A stretch of 5,137 bases of DNA. Origin: Desulfovibrio desulfuricans. Lineage in GTDB: Bacteria > Desulfobacterota > Desulfovibrionia > Desulfovibrionales > Desulfovibrionaceae. This document shows, one piece after another, positions 1 through 5,137 of this stretch. Position numbers and translations under genes: made by a program. Numbering within the stretch: the stretch's first letter is position 1; each line of letters opens with the position of its first letter. Under the pieces are notes generated by a model that was not told the DNA's origin, ran no database searches, and saw nothing but the letters and a program-made list of their open reading frames with translations. The DNA lies in NCBI GenBank assembly GCA_003251995.1, contig QKDT01000351.1, positions 1-5,137 of the forward strand, written 5' to 3'.

Positions 1-104
1 GGGGAGTCAAGTTTGCGGTAGTTGCGTGTCGTAAGTGGAAGGGGATGCAGTTCCGGCAGCACGCCGCCAGCATTTTTTTGCAGGGTGACCGCCTAGCGTT
101 CGGC

Positions 105-135
105 AATAAAAAAGGCGGGCCATAGGACCCGCCTT
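105..135 (-). terminator. Rho-independent terminator after hisA
   Basis: Read on the minus strand, GGCGGG-T-CC, loop TAT, GGCCCGCC forms an eight-pair GC-rich stem with one bulged T. Flanking AA and TT can add two more pairs. It is followed directly by TTTTTTATT. It sits about 22 bp past the hisA TAA. The plus strand has no matching T run after the stem, so the site should act only on the minus-strand operon. Confidence 0.93.
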
Positions 136-157
136 ATATCGTTGCCAGTTTGCCAGC

Positions 158-889
158 TTATTGCGCGGCAATCCAGGCGTTGGCTTCTTCAATGTTGAGG
201 GTGCCTTCGTACAGCGCCCTGCCGCTCACAGCGCCAGCAAGGCTGGTGGTGCGGGTGAGGGGGTAGAGTTTTTGCACGTCAGCCAGCGTTGCCACGCCAC
301 CAGCCGCAATGACCGGCACCGTGGAGAGCCGCGAGATATGCTCCAGCGCGGCAACGTTAACGCCACACTGCATGCCATCGCGTTCAATGTCGGTATAGAT
401 GATAAAGGCTGCGCCATCCGACAGAAGACGGGGCAGGGCACCGTCTACGGTCAGGCCTGTGTCGGCTACCCATCCACGGGTCTTGAGCTTGCCGCCTTCT
501 GCATCCAGCGAAACACCAACTTGACCGGGGAAGGCACGACACATTTCTGCAAAAAGATCGGGCTGCTCCAGTGCCAGGGTGCCGATGATCAGGCGCGAAA
601 CGCCCGCATCAAGGTATGCCTTGGCTGTTTCCATGTCGCGGATACCGCCGCCAAGCTGAACGGGGATAGAAAGTTCAGTGCAGATGCGGCGCACAATCTC
701 GCGGCTTTTAGCAGCGCCGTCAAAGGCTCCGTCCAGATCAACCACATGCAGCCATTGAGCGCCTCGCGCTTCCCATGCCTTTGCGGCATCTGTGGGATCT
801 TCGGCAAAAACTGTGCTTTCGTGGGCGCGGCCTTGCTTGAGTCGTACGGCCTTGCCATCCTGAATGTCCACGGCAGGGAACAGAATCAT
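158..889 (-). CDS. hisA: Phosphoribosylformimino-5-aminoimidazole carboxamide ribotide isomerase (ProFAR isomerase)
   Basis: HisA is a cytoplasmic TIM-barrel enzyme that opens the aminoaldose ring of ProFAR to the aminoketose PRFAR, the substrate of HisF-HisH. The 243-residue length is normal. The catalytic pair is visible: Asp8 in FPAVDIQDGKAVRL and Asp129 in VSLDAEGG. The phosphate-binding loops are present as QLGGGIRD (about 78-85) and IAAGGVAT (about 194-201), and YTDIERDGM (165-173) is typical of HisA. The C-terminal SGRALYEG also fits. HisF was considered, but Asp129 in the SLDA context, the KTRGW loop and TDIERDG favour HisA. The ATG overlaps the lipoprotein stop as ATGA and lies 9 bp after AAAGGA. 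It is the last gene of the transcript: its TAA is about 22 bp before the terminator hairpin. hisF and hisH are not in the window. Confidence 0.97.
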   Translation of the reverse strand: MILFPAVDIQDGKAVRLKQGRAHESTVFAEDPTDAAKAWEARGAQWLHVVDLDGAFDGAAKSREIVRRICTELSIPVQLGGGIRDMETAKAYLDAGVSRLIIGTLALEQPDLFAEMCRAFPGQVGVSLDAEGGKLKTRGWVADTGLTVDGALPRLLSDGAAFIIYTDIERDGMQCGVNVAALEHISRLSTVPVIAAGGVATLADVQKLYPLTRTTSLAGAVSGRALYEGTLNIEEANAWIAAQ

Positions 890-1545
890 AAACCCATATC
901 CTTTACTGCTTTGTGCATGCCATCCACAGCCAGCTCTTCAGCCGTAACCCATGTGCCGTGACGTTTAAAGAACGTACCGACGTTCAGCAGATTGCTTGCC
1001 AGGCCTTCTTGTTTTTCCTCAAAGACCGAGCGCGACATGACATAGCCATTGGCGATATTGATGAGGAAAAATTCCACGCGCACATGGGCGGGCTCAGTAA
1101 CACCCGCCGTGGAACCCTGGCGTTCGTGCCAGTCAAGAACCTGCGGCACAAGCATCAGTTGCGCGCCCTGTTTTTTGCCGTAGGCAATCCAGAGCGGCAG
1201 AGCCTGCGGCTGTTCAGAGCTGTGAAAGCGCGTCAGATCCTTGGGCAGGTCAATGGTATTGATAAATTTGAACTGGCGTTTGGAATCGGCGTTGAGTACA
1301 CCCTGGAACTCCCGATCAAGCGAAGGCAGTTGTTCGCCAGCAATTTTTCCCTGATTTTCAGGTATATGCCCGGTGATAAGCTGGCTTGCATTGATAGGCT
1401 GCGTAAAGGGCGCAACTGATATGGTGTACGATTGCGAAATAACGCGGGGAACATCCGCCGTGCTGGTGGGGCGACGGCTGCACGCTGCGGCGATCAGCAA
1501 GAGGCAGAGCGCTGGCAGCAACAACATACGAAGTCGGGATTGCAT
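886..1545 (-). CDS. Putative lipoprotein of unknown function between hisB and hisA
   Basis: I do not recognise a named family. With the ATG start the product is 219 residues. It begins with a lipoprotein signal peptide: basic QSRLR, a hydrophobic run, then the lipobox LIAAAC with the lipidated Cys at residue 22. Ser follows the Cys, so by the usual +2 rule it would go to the outer membrane rather than be held in the inner one. The mature part has no further membrane segment. It has a mixed alpha/beta pattern: YTISVAPF (40-47), a helix around 75-85, QFKFI, GAQLMLVPQVLDWHER (127-142) and VRVEFFLINIANGYVMS (155-171). Strand-helix order and the GAQLMLVPQV stretch faintly recall CsgG/LpoB-like envelope lipoprotein domains; this is a weak inference. 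The ATG (1543-1545) shares a base with the hisB stop and lies 9 bp after GGGAGG; a TTG one codon upstream (1546-1548) is possible. Its stop overlaps the hisA start. Confidence 0.88.
   Translation of the reverse strand: MQSRLRMLLLPALCLLLIAAACSRRPTSTADVPRVISQSYTISVAPFTQPINASQLITGHIPENQGKIAGEQLPSLDREFQGVLNADSKRQFKFINTIDLPKDLTRFHSSEQPQALPLWIAYGKKQGAQLMLVPQVLDWHERQGSTAGVTEPAHVRVEFFLINIANGYVMSRSVFEEKQEGLASNLLNVGTFFKRHGTWVTAEELAVDGMHKAVKDMGL
899..904 (-). promoter_or_regulatory. Ribosome binding site of hisA
   Basis: AAAGGA on the minus strand, 9 bp before the hisA ATG, inside the last codons of the lipoprotein gene. The nearer ATG between site and start is in the lipoprotein frame (its residue Met217) and is not a hisA start. 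Confidence 0.6.
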
Positions 1546-2144
1546 CAATCAAGACCTCCCTTAGTGCTTCTGATTGAGGTGCCGGTTCGGCGCACGGCTT
1601 GGGCAAGGGCTAGCCCCAGCCCCTTGGCTGCCGATTCAAGCAGGTGATGACCGTTCTGGCCATAGCGAAATTCCACATGCAGGTTGCAGCGGGCGCTACT
1701 GGCAAAGGCCTTGTAAAATTCCCGCCAAAGGTCTTTTTCCTCCCCGGCTAACACCGGGGGCAGCAGTTCACCGCCGCGCCATTCAAGCCAGGGGCGGCCC
1801 GAAAGATCAACAGTAGCTTCTGCCAGGGCTTCGTCCATGGGCACGCGCCCATAACCCACGCGGGCAATGCCCGCCCTGTCTCCAAGGGCCTCGAGCAGCG
1901 CCTTGCCAAGCAGTAGCCCCACATCTTCTGTTGTGTGGTGGGCGTCCACTTCCATGTCGCCCTCGCATACTAGGCGCAGATCCATACCAGCCCAAAAAGC
2001 GGTCAGCGTCAACATGTGGTCAAGCAGGCCAAAACCTGTTTTTACATCCGTTTTGCCCTGACCATCAATGTTCAGCTCAAGCCGGATGTCGGTTTCTGCA
2101 CTTTTACGCTCTTGAGTGGAGGTTCTTGGGGCGGCGTCGCTCAT
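1545..2144 (-). CDS. hisB: Imidazoleglycerol-phosphate dehydratase, monofunctional
   Basis: HisB removes water from imidazole glycerol phosphate to give imidazole acetol phosphate, a late step of histidine synthesis in the cytoplasm. At 199 residues it matches the monofunctional enzyme and lacks the histidinol-phosphatase domain of the E. coli fusion. The manganese-binding motifs are intact: LLDHML (His43), DAHHTTED (His69, His70, Glu73) and NGHHLLES (His166, His167, Glu170). The likely phosphate-binding set is also present: Arg95 before VPMDEAL, Arg117 in DLSGRPW, Lys174, and Ser193/Lys195 in the C-terminal STKGGL. Small departures from the usual consensus are GFGLLDHM for GIGFLDHM and HHLLESAAKG for HHxxEAxFKA; neither touches a metal ligand. 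The ATG overlaps the tatC stop (ATGA) and follows a strong ribosome site. The TGA shares one base with the start of the next gene. Confidence 0.97.
   Translation of the reverse strand: MSDAAPRTSTQERKSAETDIRLELNIDGQGKTDVKTGFGLLDHMLTLTAFWAGMDLRLVCEGDMEVDAHHTTEDVGLLLGKALLEALGDRAGIARVGYGRVPMDEALAEATVDLSGRPWLEWRGGELLPPVLAGEEKDLWREFYKAFASSARCNLHVEFRYGQNGHHLLESAAKGLGLALAQAVRRTGTSIRSTKGGLD
1555..1560 (-). promoter_or_regulatory. Ribosome binding site of the lipoprotein gene
   Basis: GGGAGG on the minus strand, within the last codons of hisB. It lies 9 bp before the ATG at 1545 and 6 bp before the alternative TTG at 1548. Spacing fits either, so the rarer use of TTG decides for the ATG. Confidence 0.65.
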
Positions 2145-3361
2145 GCTTCCTCCGAATTGTGTTCACCCTGAGCCGTTTTCTTTTCGGCGTTGGGGGTGTC
2201 TTCTTCACCTTCTGGCGTTTCTTCAGAGTCGTCTTCTTTTTTTGTTTTTTTGCCAAAGCCAGCCGCCACAAGAATGCTCAGTTCATAGAGCACCAGCATG
2301 GGGGCCGCCATAAGCAACTGCGAGACAACATCCGGCGGTGAAAGGATAGCCGCCACAATGAAGATTGCCAGAATGGCATAACGCCGTACCCGGCGCATAA
2401 GTTCAGCGGTGATAATACCCATGCGCGCAAGGAAAAAGGCAAACAGGGGCATTTCAAACACAAGGCCAAAGGCAAGAATGAGTTTGAGTACAAAACTCAG
2501 GTAGTCGCTGATCTTGGGCATAGCCACAATCGTGTCTGTGGCGTAGCTCATAAAGAAGGTAAAGGCATTGGGAAAGACTACAAAATAACAAAAAGCCCCA
2601 CCGCTGATGAAGAACACAGCCGACATGACGGCAACGGGGATAATGCTCCGTTTTTCTTCTTCATACAGACCAGGGGCAATGAAGGCCCATATCTGGTAAA
2701 AAATGATTGGGCTGCTCACAAACACGCCAGCCACAAAGGCGATGTGCATGCGGGTGAAAAAGCCTTCGGGCAGGGTGGTGTAAATGGCGTGTGAGCCATC
2801 GGGCAGTACTGCCAAAAGAGGCGCTACCAGCGCATCAAAAATGGGATCAACCACCGCCCAGCAGGCCAAAAAACCACCAATCACGGCAATGCTGCAACGC
2901 AAAAGGCGACCGCGCAGTTCCGAAAGGTGGTCCATAAGCCCCATGGGGCGGTCATCGCCTTCGTCCTCTTCCTCGTCCTCGGGCATGGCAGGCGGGGTGC
3001 TTTCGCTCTGTATAGGCAGGTTTTCCGGCTCTGCCGCAGGGGCTTGCACCGTGCCCGTAGGAGGAACGGGGGGCAGTGGCGGCTGACCGTCAGCCAGAGT
3101 TTCGGGGGCTACCTCTGCTCCCGCTTCCGCTTCTGCCTTCGCATCACCATCCGTTCCCTCTGCAGGGTCAGATTTTGGCGCAGATTCAGGTTCAACATCG
3201 GCAGACGGCGCGGCGTCTACTGGGGCATCCGCAGGTACCGCCGATTGGCTCGGCGGCACCGTTGCGGTTTCATTTGTCTTGAGGTCTGGCTGCTCCCCTG
3301 CGGTCTCAGGGGCAGACGGGGAAGCGACCACCTCGGGGCTCAAGGGTTTGTCAGCACTCAT
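2141..3361 (-). CDS. tatC: Sec-independent protein translocase subunit TatC with long N-terminal extension
   Basis: TatC is the polytopic inner-membrane core of the Tat system and recognises twin-arginine signal peptides. The canonical part lies at about residues 140-370 of 406 and has six hydrophobic segments. Family motifs are present: DHLSELRGR (Glu148 and Arg150, matching E. coli Glu15 and Arg17), YQIWAFIAPGLYEEEKR (Phe227 and Glu236, matching Phe94 and Glu103), VFEMP (Glu303, matching Glu170) and SPPDVVSQ (Asp344, matching Asp211). E. coli TatC is about 258 residues. The surplus is a 139-residue Pro/Ala/Glu/Ser-rich N-terminus ending in an acidic cluster (EDEEEDEGDD, 128-137), plus a charged C-terminal tail of about 36 residues. 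The chosen ATG overlaps the tatB stop as ATGA and has only a weak ribosome site, so translation is probably coupled. Internal ATGs at residues 126, 140 or 143 are possible starts, but the preceding frame is open and looks coding. Function is certain; the exact start is less so. Confidence 0.95.
   Translation of the reverse strand: MSADKPLSPEVVASPSAPETAGEQPDLKTNETATVPPSQSAVPADAPVDAAPSADVEPESAPKSDPAEGTDGDAKAEAEAGAEVAPETLADGQPPLPPVPPTGTVQAPAAEPENLPIQSESTPPAMPEDEEEDEGDDRPMGLMDHLSELRGRLLRCSIAVIGGFLACWAVVDPIFDALVAPLLAVLPDGSHAIYTTLPEGFFTRMHIAFVAGVFVSSPIIFYQIWAFIAPGLYEEEKRSIIPVAVMSAVFFISGGAFCYFVVFPNAFTFFMSYATDTIVAMPKISDYLSFVLKLILAFGLVFEMPLFAFFLARMGIITAELMRRVRRYAILAIFIVAAILSPPDVVSQLLMAAPMLVLYELSILVAAGFGKKTKKEDDSEETPEGEEDTPNAEKKTAQGEHNSEEA
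2149..2153 (-). promoter_or_regulatory. Ribosome binding site of hisB
   Basis: GGAGG on the minus strand, 4 bp before the hisB ATG and inside the last codons of tatC. It is the strongest Shine-Dalgarno match in the operon by eye and supports the start that overlaps the tatC stop. Confidence 0.75.
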
Positions 3362-3981
3362 GCCTTGCCGCCGTTGTCAGGGGTGGCAGCAGCCGTAGGC
3401 GCGCCAGCAGGGGCAGAGGCAAGCTTGGTTTCAGCGGCTTCGGCTTCAGCCTTGGCTTTGGCAAGGGCATCTGCCAGCGGGCTGCCCTCAGGGGGTGTTG
3501 CGGGCGCGGCTTCATCAGCTGCAGTTTGCGTCGGGGCTGTTTGGGCTTCGGCACTGTTTGCTGCGGGCTGTTCTTTTTCCACAATCTGGGCGTCCACAAC
3601 CGTAGGCGCTGCTTCAGACGAAGACCGGGTTGCAGAAGCGTCAATGACAACCTCTGAAGCCGGGATATTCTCTGCCTGAGCTGCGGTGGCAGCGGCTGCG
3701 CCAGCGGCGGCTTCGCCCGTTGCTGCCGTTTCGGCGGCTTGGGCTTCCTTGGCGGCGGCAGCGGCTTCTTTAGCCGCCTTGGCGGCTTCCTGCTTACGTT
3801 TACGCTGTTCCTCTTCCTCTGCCTCAGCACTCAGCGTACGCTGAAAGTCTGTGGAAACGCGGCGGAACTCGCCCATGGCCTTGCCCAGCGTGCGCGACAC
3901 GTTGGCAAGGCTTTTGGGGCCAAGAACGATGAGGGCCACCACAAGGATGACCAGAAGTTCAGTGCTTCCTATCCCAAACAT
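3358..3981 (-). CDS. tatB: Sec-independent protein translocase subunit TatB
   Basis: TatB pairs with TatC in the inner-membrane receptor that binds twin-arginine signal peptides of folded proteins. The 207-residue product starts MFGIGSTELLVILVVALIVLGP: a single N-terminal membrane helix (about 5-20) with Glu8, then the Gly21-Pro22 hinge, then an amphipathic helix (about 24-50). Glu8 and the GP hinge favour TatB over TatA, which usually has FG there; direct linkage to tatC agrees. From about residue 51 the protein becomes a highly charged stretch (EEEEQRKRKQ) and then an Ala/Glu/Pro/Thr-rich low-complexity tail to the end. E. coli TatB is about 171 residues, so this tail is somewhat long. The ATG follows a good ribosome site overlapping the guaA stop, and the TGA overlaps the tatC start as ATGA. 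No separate tatA is present here. A TatA-like role in addition cannot be excluded from sequence. Confidence 0.93.
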   Translation of the reverse strand: MFGIGSTELLVILVVALIVLGPKSLANVSRTLGKAMGEFRRVSTDFQRTLSAEAEEEEQRKRKQEAAKAAKEAAAAAKEAQAAETAATGEAAAGAAAATAAQAENIPASEVVIDASATRSSSEAAPTVVDAQIVEKEQPAANSAEAQTAPTQTAADEAAPATPPEGSPLADALAKAKAEAEAAETKLASAPAGAPTAAATPDNGGKA

Positions 3982-3987
3982 ATTGCA

Positions 3988-3992
3988 CCCCT
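3988..3992 (-). promoter_or_regulatory. Ribosome binding site of tatB
   Basis: AGGGG on the minus strand, 6 bp before the tatB ATG and overlapping the guaA TAG stop. It supports the chosen tatB start and shows that ribosomes finishing guaA are already positioned at tatB. Confidence 0.7.
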
Positions 3993-5137
3993 ATTCCCAC
4001 TCAATAGTGCTCGGCGGCTTGGAAGAAACGTCATACACGACGCGGTTGACGCCCTTGACCTCGTTGATGATGCGGCTTGACATGCGCTCGATCAGATCCG
4101 CAGGCAGGCGTGCCCAGTCGGCTGTCATGGCGTCTACACTGTCAACCACGCGCAGGGCGATGACATGCTCGTAGGTACGACCATCGCCCATAACGCCCAC
4201 GGTCTTGAGGGGCAGCAGCACGGCAAATCCTTGCCATACCTTACGGTACCAGCCAGATTCACGCAGTTCTTGCTGCACGATCTTGTCCGCCAGGCGCAGA
4301 ATCTGGAGGCGTTCTTCAGTGATTTCACCAAGCACGCGAATCGCCAGGCCAGGGCCGGGGAAGGGGTGACGCCACACGATGGAATCGGGCATACCAAGCT
4401 CTGCGGCAACCTTGCGCACTTCGTCCTTGAAGAGTTCACGCAAGGGTTCGATGAGCTTGAGCTTCATGGTATCGGGCAGGCCGCCAACGTTGTGGTGGCT
4501 CTTGATAACTGCGCTGGGCCCCTTGTGCGAAACCGATTCGATAACGTCGGGGTACAGCGTGCCCTGCGCCAGAAAGTCCACTTCGGGCAGCTTTTTGGCT
4601 TCTTCGTCAAAAATTTCAATGAAGGTGTGCCCGATGATCTTGCGTTTCTTTTCAGGATCATCCACACCCGCAAGCTTGGAGAGAAAACGTTCCTGCGCCT
4701 GCACAAAATTGAGGTTGAGGTCGAAATGCTCACGCAGGTAGCTGACCACCTCGTCGCCTTCACCAAGGCGCAAGAGGCCGTTATCCACAAAGATGCAGTG
4801 CAGACGCTTGCCAATGGCCTTGTTGAGCAGCACTGCCACCACTGTGGAGTCTATGCCACCCGAAAGGGCGCAGACCACGTGGCGGTCGCCCACCTGTTCC
4901 GCCATTTCGGCAACCACGCGTTCCACAAAGGAAGACATGGTCCAGTCGGGCTTGATGCCGGCAACCTTGAAAAGGAAGTTGCGCAGCATGCGCTCGCCGT
5001 CCACGCTGTGGTGTACTTCGGGGTGGAACTGCACGGCGTAGATCTTGCGGGTTTCATCGGCCATGGCCGCCACATCGAGGGTGGGGGTTTTGCCTGTTAC
5101 GGTAAAGCCCGCCGGGGGCACAAGCACCTTGTCGCCG
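3991..5137 (-). CDS. guaA: GMP synthase (glutamine-hydrolysing), 3' portion; N-terminus cut by window edge
   Basis: GuaA converts XMP to GMP in the cytoplasm, using ATP and ammonia drawn from glutamine. The frame stays open to the right edge, so 381 codons of a protein usually about 515 residues long are present. The nominal GTG start near 5127 is internal: GDK precedes it in frame, as in full GuaA proteins. Seen in order, numbered from that GTG: the HPE motif of the class I glutaminase triad (residues 35-37, in AVQFHPEVHHS), the ATP-pyrophosphatase P-loop SGGIDSTV (89-96, bases 4840-4863), KSHHNVGGLP, RHPFPGPGLA, and the C-terminus KPPSTIEWE typical of the family. The catalytic Cys of the glutaminase domain would lie outside the window. 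The stop codon is TAG and tatB starts 9 bp later, so guaA is probably the upstream member of the operon. No missing key residue was seen. Identity is essentially certain. Confidence 0.98.
   Translation of the reverse strand, partial: GDKVLVPPAGFTVTGKTPTLDVAAMADETRKIYAVQFHPEVHHSVDGERMLRNFLFKVAGIKPDWTMSSFVERVVAEMAEQVGDRHVVCALSGGIDSTVVAVLLNKAIGKRLHCIFVDNGLLRLGEGDEVVSYLREHFDLNLNFVQAQERFLSKLAGVDDPEKKRKIIGHTFIEIFDEEAKKLPEVDFLAQGTLYPDVIESVSHKGPSAVIKSHHNVGGLPDTMKLKLIEPLRELFKDEVRKVAAELGMPDSIVWRHPFPGPGLAIRVLGEITEERLQILRLADKIVQQELRESGWYRKVWQGFAVLLPLKTVGVMGDGRTYEHVIALRVVDSVDAMTADWARLPADLIERMSSRIINEVKGVNRVVYDVSSKPPSTIEWE

Noticed and set aside
53..79. Possible plus-strand terminator: CGGC-AGCAC-GCCG hairpin followed by seven T
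   Set aside because: The stem is only four pairs and six bases separate it from the T run, so it is too weak. It would matter only if a convergent gene ends just left of here.
3..125. Plus-strand frame open from the left edge to TAG at 123-125, possibly the end of a convergent gene
   Set aside because: Forty codons with no recognisable sequence, and it would read into the hisA terminator hairpin. Too short and unsupported to call.
7..192. Minus-strand open frame of 61 codons overlapping the hisA end and terminator
   Set aside because: It crosses the terminator and the hisA stop, has no supporting ribosome site and matches nothing recognisable.
161..961. Plus-strand open frame of 266 codons antisense to hisA and the lipoprotein end
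   Set aside because: It lies opposite well-supported genes. Its translation has no recognisable motifs and the composition expected of an antisense shadow in GC-rich DNA.
1546..1548. TTG as the lipoprotein start, one codon before the ATG
   Set aside because: Spacing to GGGAGG would be acceptable, but an ATG immediately follows at a suitable distance and gives the same signal peptide.
2927..3679. Plus-strand open frame of 250 codons opposite the tatB-tatC junction
   Set aside because: It mirrors the Ala/Glu/Pro low-complexity coding sequence on the other strand, giving Arg/Gly/Ser/Ala-rich translation. No ribosome site or motif supports it.
3351..3830. Minus-strand alternate frame of 159 codons inside tatB
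   Set aside because: It is a frame shadow of the repetitive TatB tail, rich in Pro, Arg, Lys and Leu without a family signature. tatB itself is clear.

Overview
The window reads as one minus-strand operon segment that runs from the right edge to a terminator near the left edge. In transcription order it holds guaA (3' three quarters only), tatB, tatC, hisB, an unnamed lipoprotein gene and hisA, then a rho-independent terminator at about 105-135. The five complete genes are packed with no usable intergenic space: guaA and tatB are 9 bp apart, and every later stop codon overlaps the next start codon. The protein sequences and this mixed gua-tat-his gene order suggest a Desulfovibrio-type sulfate-reducing bacterium (Desulfovibrionaceae). 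That assignment comes from recall of family sequences and gene order, not from a database search.

Right part (3991-5137): GMP synthase, missing about its first 134 residues, with the end of the glutaminase domain, the ATP-pyrophosphatase domain and the C-terminal dimerisation domain all looking intact. Middle (2141-3981): the twin-arginine translocation proteins TatB and TatC. Both have intact cores but carry long Ala/Pro/Glu-rich low-complexity tails. TatC has about 139 residues ahead of its first conserved motif, which is the least ordinary feature of the window. Left part (158-2144): imidazoleglycerol-phosphate dehydratase (HisB) and the HisA isomerase of histidine biosynthesis, separated by a small lipoprotein of unknown function. 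Positions 1-104 hold no gene I can support.

The genes fall into two functional groups. HisB and HisA are histidine-pathway enzymes. That pathway releases AICAR, a purine intermediate, so co-transcription with guaA makes metabolic sense. TatB and TatC are envelope machinery, and the lipoprotein is predicted to be in the envelope too. I see no promoter inside the window, so the operon promoter most likely lies upstream of guaA, beyond the right edge. I found no mobile element, CRISPR array, RNA gene or clear horizontally acquired segment. Apart from the Tat tails and the lipoprotein, this is ordinary housekeeping sequence.
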